Below, one piece after another: positions 19,791 through 31,483 of a stretch of 64,000 nucleotides of DNA. The notes under the pieces were generated by a model that was given only the letters and a program-made list of their open reading frames with translations, did not search any database and was not told the origin of the DNA. Where the stretch lies: positions 1,736,001-1,800,000 of the forward strand of contig JAETXT010000006.1 in the NCBI GenBank assembly GCA_019188255.1, in the 5' to 3' direction. The DNA comes from Verticillium longisporum. Taxonomy: Eukaryota > Ascomycota > Sordariomycetes > Glomerellales > Plectosphaerellaceae. A program made the position numbers and the translations under genes. Positions within the stretch are counted from its first letter, which is position 1, and each line of letters begins with the position of its first letter.

Positions 19791-21851
19791 ATGATGCGCT
19801 GCCTTTCGATCCTCGCCAGCTTCGCCACGGTCGTCGCCGCGGGCCCCGGCTGCTGGCGCAACTCGACGTGTTCGCACCCGACCGAGCCTTCGTTCCCCGG
19901 CATCTGGGAGAAGAACATGTACGCGCCTTCCTCGCGCACCGCACGCCCTGCCTCCATCCTCTCGCTGGCAGACGCGTCCGTCCTCTCTTCGTTTCCCGGC
20001 CATGACGCGACCCGCACACTCAAGGGCAACGGCTCGGCCCTCGTCTTCGACTTTGGCGTCCTCGTCGGCGGTCTCACGTCCGTCTCGTACACGGCCAACA
20101 CCGGCGTGCCGGCGACGCTCGGTCTCGCCTGGACCGAGGCCAAGAACTGGATCGGCGAGTACTCCGACTCGTCCAACGGCAATTACCGCGGGCCCGGCCA
20201 GGCCCTCATCAGCGAGGACGGCGCTCTCTACGCGCCAGTGAGCGATGCCGCCGGTAGCAGCGGCAACTATACGGTTCCGTTTGCGCAGCTGCGCGGCGGC
20301 TTTCGCTACCTGACGGTCTACCTCCTGACCAACGACACGGCAGCGAGCGTGACGCTCGATGATGTCTCGCTGGAGATTGTCTTCCAGCCTACCTGGTCGA
20401 ACCTGCGCGCCTACCAGGGCTACTTCCACTCGCCCGACGAGGAGCTCAACCGCATCTGGTACGCCGGCGCCTACACGTTGCAGACCAACGCCGCGCCGCC
20501 CGAGACCGGCCGCGTCGTGACGGAGGATGTTTGGAATGGCGGCTGGAAGAACGACGCCTGGCTCGGTGTCGGCGAGTCTCTGCTCCTCGACGGCGCCAAG
20601 CGCGACCGCTGGATCTGGCCCGGCGACATGGGCGTCGCTGTGCCCGCGGCCTTTGTCAGCACGGGCGATCTCGAGAGCGCCCGCAACGCCATCGAGACCA
20701 TGTTCGAGTTCCAGGAGCCGAGCGGCATCTTCCCGCGCGCCGGTCCGCCGTACCTCGACGCCACGAGCGACACGTATCACATGTGGACCATGATCGGCGC
20801 GTACAACTACGTCCTCTATTCGGGCGACCTCGACTGGCTCAACGCCCACTGGGCCACCTACCGCAAAGCCATGGACTACATCTACGGCAAGGTCCTGCCG
20901 GCGCCGTCGGGCCTGCTCAACGCCTCGGCAACGGGCGACTGGGCGCGGTACATCAACTCGATGAACGGCAGCGCGCCCAACATGCTCCTCTACCGCACCC
21001 TGCAGACGGGCGCTTGGCTCGCCGAGCTGGCACCGGAGGATTCGTCAAATACGAACAACCTCACCGAGACATGGCTTGCGCAAGCCGTCGAGCTCAAGTC
21101 CGCCATCATGACCCACCTCTGGGACGACAACAAGGGCGCCTTCATCGACGGCTGGAAGAACCGCACACTTTACCCTCAGGATGCCAACAGCTACGCCCTG
21201 GCCTTTGGCGTGCTGGACCCGGCCTCGGACGAAGCCGCCGCTGTGTCGAATGCGCTAACGCAGAACTGGACACCCATCGGCCCTGCTTCCCCTGAGCTTC
21301 CGGGGAATATCTCACCCTTCATCAGCTCCATCGAGCTCGAGGCGCACTTTGCCGTGGGTCGCGCCGATCGTGCCCTGCAGCTGATCCACGATTCGTGGGG
21401 ATGGTACATCAACCACCCCAACGGTACGGAATCCACAGTCATCGAGGGGTACCTGGTGGATGGGTCCTTCGGCTACCGGTCGACGCGCGGTTACACCAAC
21501 GATCCCAGCTATGTGAGTCACGCACACGGATGGAGCGCCGGCCCGACTCATGCTCTGACGGAGTCCCTGGTCGGTCTCAAGGTGACGGGGCTGGCAGGCG
21601 CAACGTGGACGCTGAAGCCCGTCTTCAACCAGCTACCCTCGGCGCAGGCCGGCTTCACGACGAATCTGGGCAAGTTTAGCGCTAAATGGGAGGTCAGCAA
21701 CGGGGTGGCCACTATTGAGTGGGAGACGCCCACGGGCACCAAGGGCTGGCTAGATCTCGGCCGTGAGAAGAAGTGGGTGGAGGGCGGAGCGGGCAAGACA
21801 GTGGTCAAAGCAGGCGGGGGACATTGTGTCCCAAGGCCGAAGCCGCAATGA
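19791..21851 (+). CDS. Secreted alpha-L-rhamnosidase-like glycosidase (GH78-type six-hairpin fold)
   Basis: The product is 686 residues from the ATG at 19791, encoded without introns. The first about 20 residues (MMRCLSILASFATVVAAG) form a signal peptide, so the enzyme is probably secreted. An N-terminal beta-rich part is followed by a catalytic (alpha/alpha)6 barrel: HSPDEELNRIWYAGAYTLQ, then DVWNGGWKNDAWLGVGES and the Trp/Asp/Tyr-rich repeats of six-hairpin glycosidases, with a C-terminal beta domain. Several NxT/S sites suggest N-glycosylation. GH78 enzymes remove terminal L-rhamnose from plant pectins and flavonoid glycosides. The substrate cannot be confirmed here. A nearby six-hairpin family is the main alternative. 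Confidence 0.85.
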   Translation: MMRCLSILASFATVVAAGPGCWRNSTCSHPTEPSFPGIWEKNMYAPSSRTARPASILSLADASVLSSFPGHDATRTLKGNGSALVFDFGVLVGGLTSVSYTANTGVPATLGLAWTEAKNWIGEYSDSSNGNYRGPGQALISEDGALYAPVSDAAGSSGNYTVPFAQLRGGFRYLTVYLLTNDTAASVTLDDVSLEIVFQPTWSNLRAYQGYFHSPDEELNRIWYAGAYTLQTNAAPPETGRVVTEDVWNGGWKNDAWLGVGESLLLDGAKRDRWIWPGDMGVAVPAAFVSTGDLESARNAIETMFEFQEPSGIFPRAGPPYLDATSDTYHMWTMIGAYNYVLYSGDLDWLNAHWATYRKAMDYIYGKVLPAPSGLLNASATGDWARYINSMNGSAPNMLLYRTLQTGAWLAELAPEDSSNTNNLTETWLAQAVELKSAIMTHLWDDNKGAFIDGWKNRTLYPQDANSYALAFGVLDPASDEAAAVSNALTQNWTPIGPASPELPGNISPFISSIELEAHFAVGRADRALQLIHDSWGWYINHPNGTESTVIEGYLVDGSFGYRSTRGYTNDPSYVSHAHGWSAGPTHALTESLVGLKVTGLAGATWTLKPVFNQLPSAQAGFTTNLGKFSAKWEVSNGVATIEWETPTGTKGWLDLGREKKWVEGGAGKTVVKAGGGHCVPRPKPQ

Positions 21852-22191
21852 ATGATAGATACGAGTCGGTGCATGCGTCTCCTGTGTCCGTCAAAGACGG
21901 ACCAGAAGACAACGAGCGGCAAGGGATTGGTGAGGGTATGATACGAAGTCCCAGCGGCGGGAGAACAGCCAGATCGAGCACAGCACCACAGAAGAAACAA
22001 AAATGATCAAATCAACGCAGCGAAACCTCGACAACCCCGGCTTTTCCCCATGTCACCATAAGCCTAGGTTCCTTCCCTGACATGCCAAATGCCAAATGCC
22101 GAATGTGCCTCATACGACGCCCTTTAGGCGAAGCATCTTAAGTGTGGGTATCCAAGGCGAGCAGAAAATCAAGAAATAACCGTCCCACTAT
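21852..22191. other. Intergenic region between convergent genes
   Basis: About 340 bp between the GH78-like stop and the symporter stop, which face each other. No gene is seen. It contains a short direct duplication, ATGCCAAATGCCAAATGCCG, near 22082. Confidence 0.45.
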
Positions 22192-24360
22192 CTAGCGAAT
22201 CAACGGCTCCTCACGAAGAGGTGCCTTATTGTCGTCCACAGGCCCAACCACCAGCGGCGTACTTTGGTGTCTCAGGGGGCTGTCTCTGGGTAGAGAATCT
22301 TTCTCGCCGACGACCTCGTCGTCAGAAGTCTGACGCTGGCCTGCCTCCATGTTCTCCGTGACCTCGACCTCGAGGGCACCGTTTGTAAGACACGGAGCGT
22401 AGGGGATCTTTCCCTCGTTTTGGCGGTGGGCGGGGATGAAAATGTTGAACCAGCGGGGGGCGATGAAGCCCGCGGCGATGATGATGAGAACAATGTGGGC
22501 AACAGCAAAGCCAAAGATGTGCAAAGGGTCTTTGCGCCCCTCAGCGTAGAAGGCTGGATACGAGAAACTGTACACAATGGCCAGAATGGGGGCGGCGACA
22601 TACTTGACCAGAGGTCCCCAGAAGGCCGGGATATTCCAATTCTTGCCAGAACCGACAATGACGTTCAAATCGCGACGAAGTTGGTTGGCCTGGATTGGTC
22701 AGCGAGAACCAAGTGCGGAAATGAGTACAGGCGACTTACCGAGTAGAATGCCATGTACCAAAACCTAGTCAGGAAGACGTTGGACTTGAACATGTTGTCC
22801 GGACGGACGTCGGGTGTCTTGGCAATGAACAGGGCAACAACGGTTGCAATAATGTAGATACCGAAGCCGACACCAGCACCAGCCTCGGCACTGACAGCTT
22901 GGGCCACAGTAACACCAAGAATCTGGCCGCCAAAATAGGCAACTTGGTAGGCGGCAAAAGCAGGGACGCCGATCTGTCCAGCGACATCCTTCCAGCGATA
23001 AATTGTAGTCGATGTCACGCACTCCGACCACACAACGAATACCAGAGCGACATCATTGACCCAGCGGTCGACGCCACTAAGGAGGTAGTATCCGAACTCT
23101 GTGCAGTATGGCAGAGAAAACAGGAGTGACAGCAGCGTTAGCGCGCTGACAACGATGGGGCGCGAGAGCTTAATGCCAGAGTCCATGACCATGGTCACGA
23201 CCGCGTCCAGCATGGCAAAGGCAGAGGAAAAGCCGAGGGTCATCAGCGTAAAGAATAGAGCGACAGCCCAAAAGTTTGCGCCGGGCATTTGGACGATGGC
23301 GAGTGGCAGCGTACGGAATCCAATGTCGAAGCCGCCAATTCGAACACCTTCCTCTGGCCAGAGCCTGGCGAAACCAATAACGCCATAGATGGCAAAGGCG
23401 GCGATGTTTTCGAAAGCCACATTGCTGCACACAATGGCAATGGCATCAACAACGGCGTTGGAGTGCTTGCGGTTGTAGGAAGCGTATGAGGTAAAGTATC
23501 CGAAACCGACACCAGTTGAGAAGAAGACCTGCGCTTTGTTAGTAGAGTCCAGACGCTCCGAAAAGCAGGGCGCATACCTGTCCGCAAGCTGTCTGCCAGA
23601 CAGTACCGTCGGCAAGTTCAGAGCCTCTCCAAGTGGCCCAGAAGAGCTTTACGCCCTCGCCGGCATTGTCAAGAGACAGAGAGCGACCGATCAGGACAAT
23701 GGTCATGATGATAGGCAGGCCCATGGTGAAGTAAACAACGCGACCCGTCAGGCCAACACCCCTGAAAATACACAGCCAGACGAGGAACCAGGTAAAGACC
23801 ATCCATCCAGATGTCTCGCCAAGCATGCCAACATGAGGGTACTCTACAAATCCTGACGCACTCTCGTCTGCCGGGATTGGGGGCGGATTCCTGATGACCT
23901 CGTCGTCAAAGAATTCCTGACCACGGCCGCCCCACGGCAAGGGGCTCTGGAAAGAAGCACGAAAGTAGGTCATGATCCAGGCCAAGTTGACGGTGAAATA
24001 GGGGCCGACAACGAAGCCAATGTAGAGCAAGCCCATGCCGGTGCCTTTTAGGCGCTGGTTGATGTTGTTGAAGGCGATGACGGAGCCGCCACGGAAGGCT
24101 TGGCCAATGGCAATCTCGAGAACGAGGACGGGAATGGCGATGAGGAAAACGGCCATCAGATAGGGGATGAACCATTGTAGACCGTAGTTGTTGTAGACCT
24201 GCGAAGGATAACGAAGCAGGTTGCCCATGCCAGCGCATCCACCCATGGAAGCCAGCAAGAAGGCAGCACGCGAGGGCCAGACATCGCGACCGTCGTCGGC
24301 CTTGTCGGGCGGAGGAGCGAACCAGCCGCCGACCTTCTTGAGAATACCAAGAGCGCCCAT
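22192..24360 (-). CDS. SLC6-type sodium:neurotransmitter symporter family transporter
   Basis: A multi-pass membrane transporter of the sodium:neurotransmitter symporter (SNF/SLC6) family, whose members move amino acids or related solutes with Na+. Three exons (24360-23578, 23528-22740, 22689-22192) join through introns of 49 and 50 nt; the first has a CTAAC branch sequence. The product is 689 residues. The family motif in TM1 is seen as WPSRAAFLLASMGGCAGMGN followed by LLRYPSQVYNNYG. About twelve hydrophobic segments follow, ending in a polar cytoplasmic tail (DNKAPLREEPLIR). Start at 24360 is the first ATG with SNF homology; the longer open frame upstream to 24522 is unlike the family. Substrate is unknown. 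Confidence 0.93.
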
Positions 24361-25061
24361 GTTGGAAATGAGACGTCCCGAGGACACCGAAGGAGGGGAT
24401 TGAAAATGATTTTCTAGGTGTGCGTCGTCTGCATGGGAGTGTGCGTAGCAAAGGTGATCGGGTTGTGACAAGGTTTTCAGACAGGGTCCTGCAGAGTAAG
24501 CTTTCTGCGTGGTTGGGTCCACGGCTGTCGACAGTCAATGAGGGTGTCGATAAGGAAGGGGAGAAGCAAGAAGGGCAGTAGATCAGGAGCACGCAATCGT
24601 AAAGAATAGATCTGGAAGGTTGGCCGTCTTTTATTCGCAATGGCCACGACCGACTGCAGGGAACAGATGGGTCTAAGACAGGCGAGCTTGTTTCTTGGCA
24701 ACGAAGGGTCTGCGTCTGTCGAGCTCGCCTTCGTCTACCACGCAGTCGTTAGATCGGCCCCTCCGATTAAAGCTAGAGGATGCAAAACCCGTCGCTGTCG
24801 TCAGGAGTGGACTCGAGGTGTACCGGTCAGACACAAGAGAAAGGTCAATGTGAGTGGGTGTAGGGCGAACCGGGGGTATGGCGTGCTCTCCCCAAGACTG
24901 GATGCAAGATGATACCGCGCCGTCTCCCGTGGCCCAGGGAACAAGAGCCTGGTCGGCATGTCTGAGTGGACGACAGACGAGGTCGATACAAGGTTGGCAG
25001 GTTAGGAACAGGAGGATTGGGTGGAGAGACGTGACGGAGCATCCATCGGAGTGGGGTGGTG

Positions 25062-25097
25062 TGGATGGCTGGATGGCTGGATGGCTGGATGGATGGA
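25062..25097. repeat. Short (GGATGGCT)n-type tandem repeat
   Basis: Four near-copies of ctggatgg follow each other, ending in GGATGGATGG. It lies in noncoding DNA. Confidence 0.85.
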
Positions 25098-25127
25098 AAG
25101 GGAGACGAGGCAGGCAGAAGACAGGCA

Positions 25128-25145
25128 TAGGTAGGTACCTACCTA
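25128..25145. repeat. Perfect palindrome TAGGTAGGTACCTACCTA
   Basis: An 18-bp perfect palindrome centred on a KpnI-like GGTACC core. Similar TAGGTACCTA/CCTAGG-rich boxes occur at about 42297-42340, 52441-52454 and 56858-56878, all outside genes. Confidence 0.9.
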
Positions 25146-26683
25146 CTTGCGATCCTGCTGGTAGGGCGGAGAGCAGCGACACTGCAGGATGACGTTCAAA
25201 GCCTTGGGGCGCTCTTGCCTGGCTGCTCTTGGTTTCTTTGGACTGCTCCCGGAGGTGCTCCTTCTTCTGGTCTTGGCCTGCTGATTCCGTCGCGCGACTG
25301 CCGTTCCAATACATCACATCTCTGGGCGCCGCTGCCAATTGCCCGCTGGCGACTGACTGACTGCCTGCCTTCGAGCAGAAAGACAAGCCATATGCGCCCC
25401 ACGCCGCCACGCCGCGGGTGGGTGACTACTGCCTCCTGCTCCTTGGCTGTTCTTGCTTCCTGGCCGCGGGCGCGGGCGACGGCAGCAAACGCCAAGCGTC
25501 GGCGCCTTGGCGGGGTGGCGCGCGACCGGGGACGCCGGTCATAATATCCTGCCTCTTTCCCATTCTCTGGTTCCTACGGCCACCAACAGTGGTCTGTCTC
25601 TCTGTATTTGCCTCTGCCTTGCCGGGCTATTGCCCGGCTGGGAATCTGTCCATCTCCCCGAGCCATCGTGGAGTGGTGGGCCAGTTCGCCGTGCCGTGGC
25701 TGTGGGGTATATGCAGATTCTGCTGGAGGCGAAACTCACCGTTCAATACCATCGATTCGACCGTCTGTGCCCCCTGGACCCGGCCCAGAATGCGGATTTC
25801 CCCTCCTCATCACGAAAATGCATCTTGGTTCCGTAGTCCTCATCTTTGTTGTGACCTGCAACCATTTGCTTCTCCCGCGCGACTTGCATGGTGGCAATGG
25901 AAGGACGTTGGATGCGACCAGGGTGACCTTGGTGCATGCCAAGAGCCTCATTCAGAAAGCCTGGACCACTCAGCGCGAAGAGAGACTTGTCGTGGAACCA
26001 CTGGGGCCAGGGTTGGTTTGGGTGCGTGGCTGGCTGGCCTGGCGGATTTCGTCATGCTCCAGGTCCTGCTGTAGGCCTTAGTCGGGGTGGATGCTAGGTT
26101 ATTTAGACAGGAGGATCTAGGCTTCGTGATGACCCCCGATATGCATCTCGCACACTTAGAAACCTACCTTAAAGCCAGAGCCACATTGCGCGGAGGTAGA
26201 GTGATGTCTCCGTTCGTTCACGACAGGTAGACGCCTGGCCTGGACTAACTGCCGAGTCGTGCGTACTCTGTCTTTCGCCTGCAATACTTGGACTGCGGAA
26301 AAGACACTCGTGACAGGGGACCTCTTCCCACCTTGCCTCCCCCTCGACTCGCAACCACACCATGAATTTCAGCGGATCAATCGCCAAGGCGCCGGGCTGT
26401 TCGTCCAGTCTGTTGCTTCCGCATCTCATCACTCGATCTCAATTATCACTCTTCGTATTGATGGACTCCGTCGAGTCAACCAACGGCCGGGGCTCCAACG
26501 TCACTTGGTCATCCCTCCACGCGACCGCGCCTTGGCATATCTGGCGCCACTCGCTCAGCTGATGTTGTCATCGACGCGGGGATCTAATGTTTGCGTGGGG
26601 CTCTAGGTACTGGGGGGTTGGTCAAAGGTAGCGGCGCTAAACCTGATTACGAAGGCGGTATACGGCTTATGGAGCGCTTTTTG

Positions 26684-26713
26684 TACTGAGACCGAATTCG
26701 GTTTCAAAGGGAT
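26684..26713 (+). repeat. MITE-like terminal repeat, copy 1
   Basis: A 30-bp sequence starting TACTGAGACCGAATTCGG and ending CAAAGGGAT. It matches copy 2 (27277-27306) except for transitions. A short reverse match (CCTCAGTA, about 26774-26781) lies nearby, possibly the eroded other end. Confidence 0.7.
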
Positions 26714-27276
26714 ACTTGAAGACTGATCTGCAGAGTGCTTGCAAAAATTGAGGCAACCTGAGGGATCATGACAACCTCAGTATATCGTGGTTTGGCCGTG
26801 TAGAAAGGGAGTCATGGTGTGTTCGCTGGTCTGAAGTACAATAATGCCACGGCACAAAACGACGAGCGAATCGGACCGAGACAAGCGACCGGCCGGACGA
26901 ATGACACCCCGAGACTCTCTCTCTCTCTCTCTCGTATGCAGGAGAAACAAATGTGTTCTTCTTGCCATCGTTGGCCGGATTCTTTGCATGTCCTGCAGTA
27001 TCATTCTGTGAGCATGCGATAAGCGGCACCACAAACGAGAAGACCAGCACGGGTAGTCGTCGGGAGCCCAGTGACACCATTAGGAGGTGTGCCCTGATTC
27101 ATTCTAACGTAATCCACCTAGGATCTTCACTATATACCCTAGTACGCCTGATGTCATTAGACATCCTATAGTACTATAGCTTATTGTGAATGTACTGTCT
27201 GCTGATTCTATAATTTAATTAGCTATAAAGCTTATTTCTGTCCCGTTAGTTGGGTCCTTTTGGTACATATTTTTTA

Positions 27277-27453
27277 TACTGAGATTGAATTCGGTTTTAA
27301 AGGGATGGAAATAGTTATGGATACTTCAGACGCCTGCCGAGATGATGGCAGATTTTATCGTGATCCTCTGAGAACCTACCTAGGGAAGGGCGATCCCTCA
27401 GCATCTGGTGGTTGCTCGCCCTATCCCTTTGACGCCGAAATTAAACCTCAGTA
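27277..27453. mobile_element. Putative MITE with about 30-bp terminal inverted repeats
   Basis: Position 27277-27306 (starting TACTGAGATTGAATTCGG) and the reverse complement of 27423-27453 (starting TACTGAGGTTTAATTTCGG) match over most of their length and end in AAAGGGAT, bounding a 177-bp unit with no ORF. The outermost bases are TA on both sides, compatible with a Tc1/mariner-type TA target. This is a non-autonomous element at most. A further related copy lies at 27645-27675. Confidence 0.6.
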
Positions 27454-27644
27454 CTTCATATGATCGACAGCCAAGTGGCAGAAAATAGATATCGCTAATT
27501 GAATTAAAGGACATAACGAACAGTACATCTACATGCCTGTACATTACTTATATTTAACAGACCTACCCGCTATACCTATGTACTGAATGAGTACCTATTA
27601 AGATCCACATTAGAGCTATTCAGGCAGGCGGTGATCAGTTTATA

Positions 27645-27675
27645 TACTAAGGTTTAATTTCGGTACTAAAGGGAA
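27645..27675 (+). repeat. MITE-like terminal repeat, copy 4
   Basis: Starts TACTAAGGTTTAATTTCGG and ends AAAGGGAA. It resembles the inverted-repeat ends at 27277 and 27423, again mostly through transitions. The surrounding 27.1-27.7 kb is AT-rich. Confidence 0.6.
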
Positions 27676-29377
27676 ATAAGTAGCCTACTATTCATTAACA
27701 ATCTGCATAAAATGGCTCATAATGTGCACTATGCATTAATGAGATCATGTTCCGCGTCGACAGTCATCCTTCACTGGCCTGCACAGACCCGTGAGATGAA
27801 CAGTGGCCACCACAATGCTAAAATGAGACGGCAGGCAGATTTCAGACCTTTTGTTGGGCCATATTTCCATCTTCCAACGAAGGCTTCTGTGCACCGACAG
27901 AATCATGTCGCGAATTCCGACACGAACATTGAACCAGGGAGGTGTTAGGTGTAGCTGCAACAACGACAACAACAGCGGCTGCAATGATGTTAACGACGAC
28001 GAGGCCAATGGGTCATTGACAATATAAACGCGAACCGTCGCGTGAGTTCTAGTGCCCGTAAGGGTGGTCAAGCTCTCGCTCTGCCTCCGATAGTCTACAC
28101 TCGTATTCCCAGTACCACGACCTCACACATGATATGTTATTACCCAGGTACGCGACAGGATCGTAGGGCCCCTGCTGCCAAATCATCAACCCACAACGCC
28201 TACGTGACCCCTAGTGTGTTCTGCAAGGTCTCGTTATGTATTTGTAGAGCGGTACTCGTTCAGCCGTTCTAGGGTGATGGCTTCTTGGGGAGCGGGGGGG
28301 CCTTTCGACCCTGTTGCGTACCCGAGGAATGACATTGTACGTGTGAGGTCGGTCCTGGGTGCAGAGAAGAGAGGGTCTGGCCTTGGCATGAGCAAAAATG
28401 TCATCTTCTTGTATACCAGTGCAGACTATGGCAGACAGGAAAAAAAGCTCAACTACCCTCACGGGTACCAGAACTGACGCGAGGGCTGGCGTTCAGGGGA
28501 AGATTTATGGCTCTGAGTCAAAAGTCATCTTCCCAATACTATGCATCAGTAGCTAAAGGTATGGGCCAGACCTCGACCGGTCTGTCACTGTTTTCTGTCG
28601 CGGCATCTCGAGCTACATTGCATATTTCGGCGTGAGACGGGTGGGAAGCGGTTCAACTCGTGTGTAACTCGCGAAGTGCTAGGTGCGGCTGAGTTCTTGT
28701 CAGGAACGTACCTAGCACATCGTGGCTTTCCAAAATATGGCCAAGACTTCTTCTGTTCACTGCGATTGGGACTAAATGTTCATGCAGGGCCATTTGTCGA
28801 ACAAGAAACATGAAGGAGCGTTAACTCCACGATTTAGAGCGCCGCATCGGTCCGCCGCGTGGTGGCTGCCCAACATTCCAGCAGGTCTAGCGCGAGGAAG
28901 AGATCCTAGTTGACTAGTTCGTCCAGGGGTGTTGAGACCAAGGGTAAGAGCATTTCTTCCTCAAGGTTGTCGTCTCGTGGCTTTCGCAGTGTTCGAGCTC
29001 CGTCAATCGTGATTCGAGGGCGTACGATCATGATGTCTCAGCAACAACCCGTCAACGCAGGGCCTCCAAGTCTCAAGACTTGAGAGAACTGACAGGTTGT
29101 CTGTCTCGGTGAGCATCCAGGAAAACAGCATTCCTAATCCAATAGTGCTGTTATGTTCAGAATACTCGATTTCGAAGTTCGCGCTGGGAACCACAAGGTC
29201 GAGCCGGCGCATTTTTCAGGCCGTCAACAACAAATCGAGTATTAAAGAACCAGCACTGGGCAGCTTTCCAATGTCGTTCTTTGGCTCGAAAGCTTCACCC
29301 AGCAACTCACAGTCATTACTTCCACCACTTTCCCCAAAACACACTGTCATTTCTGAATACAACATCCCTTAATCAAG
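27676..29377. other. Gene-poor stretch upstream of the secreted protein gene
   Basis: No supported gene. Frames in this interval are short or have unlikely composition. The part next to 29378 would hold the promoter of the secreted protein gene. Confidence 0.45.
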
Positions 29378-30643
29378 ATGAAGTTCCTCGCCCACCTCGC
29401 CGTCGCTGCGACCATCTTCGGTGCCGTCAACGCAGGCCCAGTCCACGGCAACCAGCCCGCCAAGGACTGCAAGAAGAAGACTGGCGACCACGTCGTCCCC
29501 TGGGATGCCAAGTACGGTGAGTGAGATGCAAAATGCAGCGCCGGTGGTTTTGGCCGGTGCTTTCGTTCCGTGCCCGACTCGAGCGCTTCAAGACTCAACA
29601 AGTTGCCTGCAATCCGGAGCTAATTCGCACTCTTCTCAGCTACTGGTCTTATCCCTGCCGGTCTCGAGCTCTGCCTGGCCAAGCACAGTAAGTCGCACAA
29701 CGTCATCTACCCGCTCCGGACGCTGACATCCACCACAGTGGGCCCGTACCTTCTCAACCCTATGTACCAGGGTCATCCCGAGCATGGCCATGGAAGCTCC
29801 GGCCATGGCGGTTCCGGCCACGGCGGTTCCGGCCACGGCGGCGTCGGACTCGGTACCCCCGGCTCCAACAACGGCAGCCTCGGCGCCAGCCCCGGACCCG
29901 GCTCAACCGAAGGCGGCCTCGGCGCCGCGGCCCCACTAGGAAGCTGCTTCGGCTGCATCTTCACCGTGGCCAAGGAAGTGCCCTGCATCTACACGGCCAT
30001 CAAGAACAGGGACCCTTCGGCCCTTCTCCAGTGCGGCATTGGCAAGACCGACGTGAGTGGACCTCCACATGGCACAGAGACCCCCCTCGTCCTGTCGCCC
30101 TCTCTCTTCACACACAGTCTTGGTTGGCTTGGCCTGACGGTTCGTCTGCTTCTAGATCTGCGAATGCGTCGACTGCCTCCCCGCCGCGCTGTCCAAGTAC
30201 GTGCAGCCCTGGTGCAGCTCCAGCGAAGGCGCGGGTGTTGCGCCCACGACCGAGCTCGCGGACGACGACTTTGTCGCCAACGCGGACGACAACGTCAAGG
30301 CTTTCCTCGTACGTAGCCCCCCCTCCCCCTTCTCCCTGCGTTTTCTTTGCGTTCTCCCTGCGTTTTCTCTGCGTTCTCTCTACGTTCTCTCTGGTGATGA
30401 GACATGCTGATGATATCGATCGTCCAGGGCCTCCTGAGCCCGGCTGAGCTCGAAGCTCTCAAGGAGAAGGCGCAGGCGACGAACCCTCCCCCTCCCCAGA
30501 CGACCGACGGAGGCCTCACCTCGCCCAACCCCAACGGCAACGGAGCGGGTCCTGAGCTCGGCTGCGTCCTGGGATCGTCCTGCGGCGGATGCTGCTGCGT
30601 TGGTCTCTGTGTGTTCAACAGCTGCGTCGGCGGTTGCTTTTAG
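29378..30643 (+). CDS. Secreted Gly/His-rich and cysteine-rich protein, effector-like
   Basis: Five exons (29378-29516, 29640-29687, 29739-30052, 30156-30308, 30428-30643) join in frame with canonical GT..AG introns, giving 289 residues. The start ATG follows AATCAAG. A signal peptide (MKFLAHLAVAATIFGAVNAG) is clear. Mature features: a Gly/His/Ser tandem (GHGSSGHGGSGHGGSGHGG), a Gly/Pro/Ser linker, about 10 spread cysteines including ICECVDC, and a very cysteine-dense C-terminus (CGGCCCVGLC and CVGGCF; eight Cys in 26 residues). No family is recognised. Signal peptide plus many cysteines resembles secreted fungal proteins such as candidate effectors or wall proteins, but function is unknown. 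Confidence 0.82.
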
Positions 30644-31483
30644 GTAACGCACGGCCTCCCCCGCCCCGCCCATGTCAGTTGATGCAGGCACTCTTCTATG
30701 GACCGCTGCCGTTGTGTCGTAGCTCGCGCACAGAGTCCGGACCTGTTGGGCAGGCTGGAAACCTGGAGCGATTGGCAACGGCGAGAACCTAGATCAATGT
30801 ATACCTTGTGCCTCGCGATCCATGCCCGTGACTTTCCCTGTTTCCTTTCTTGCACATGAACACCAAAGTCGCACGCAGAATGTCAATCATACTCTTGTCG
30901 TCACTACCGCTCTACAATCAGCAAGACCGTCGGGCTAGCGCCCTGCGGCCGGAGCGAGGTGTAGTCCAAAGAAACGCACCGTGCCTCGCTTTCTCTATGG
31001 CAATCCCAAATTTCCCAATGCTAAATGGAAGAAATCGAAAAGTACCCCCCCAAGCGTCGCATGACGCAGGGGCACCAAAACGCCGATCGCCGTGTGGTGC
31101 TTGAGCTGAATGATGTTCGTCGCTTGCTCTTTGTACTCGTCTATCGCCGAATGTGCTTCATCGACGTCCCTCGGTTTCTCGCAGTCATATACCACCCGCT
31201 GTGCGCCGCATTGGCTGTTGTGTGGTGAAACCCTTCCAAGCGCTTGTCATGTTCTCTCGGTCTGTTCGTTTCCGACACGGTCCGTCTTTTTCTGTTTGTC
31301 ATCTCAAGGAAAACTCCCTCGAGTCTGTCTCTTTTGGCAGTATCCACTGCCACGAAGCATGCTGCATCGTCATGGCCTCTCCGCGGAGGCAACACCACCA
31401 GACATCTCCACCGCCAGCCCACCACCGCCAGCAGCCCCATCCCCCTGTCCCTCCCTCGGCGCACGCCCACGCCGCCCCTGACG
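30644..31483. other. Intergenic region between convergent genes
   Basis: About 840 bp with no supported gene, between the secreted protein gene and the MARVEL-like gene, which face each other. Confidence 0.45.

Larger units (their letters stand above)
24361..26683. other. Gene-poor stretch upstream of the symporter
   Basis: More than 2 kb on which I find no supported gene; the long frames have low-complexity, unlikely compositions. It contains a CTGGATGG-type tandem run (about 25062-25097) and the palindrome at 25128-25145. Confidence 0.45.

Noticed and set aside
19587..20849. 420-codon minus-strand frame over the GH78-like gene
   Set aside because: It is the antisense shadow of the glycosidase and has repetitive Gly/Arg/Val composition.
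25418..26074. 218-codon plus-strand frame
   Set aside because: Composition is Cys/Trp/Pro-rich and erratic, there is no domain, and several overlapping frames are equally open, as in GC-rich noncoding DNA.
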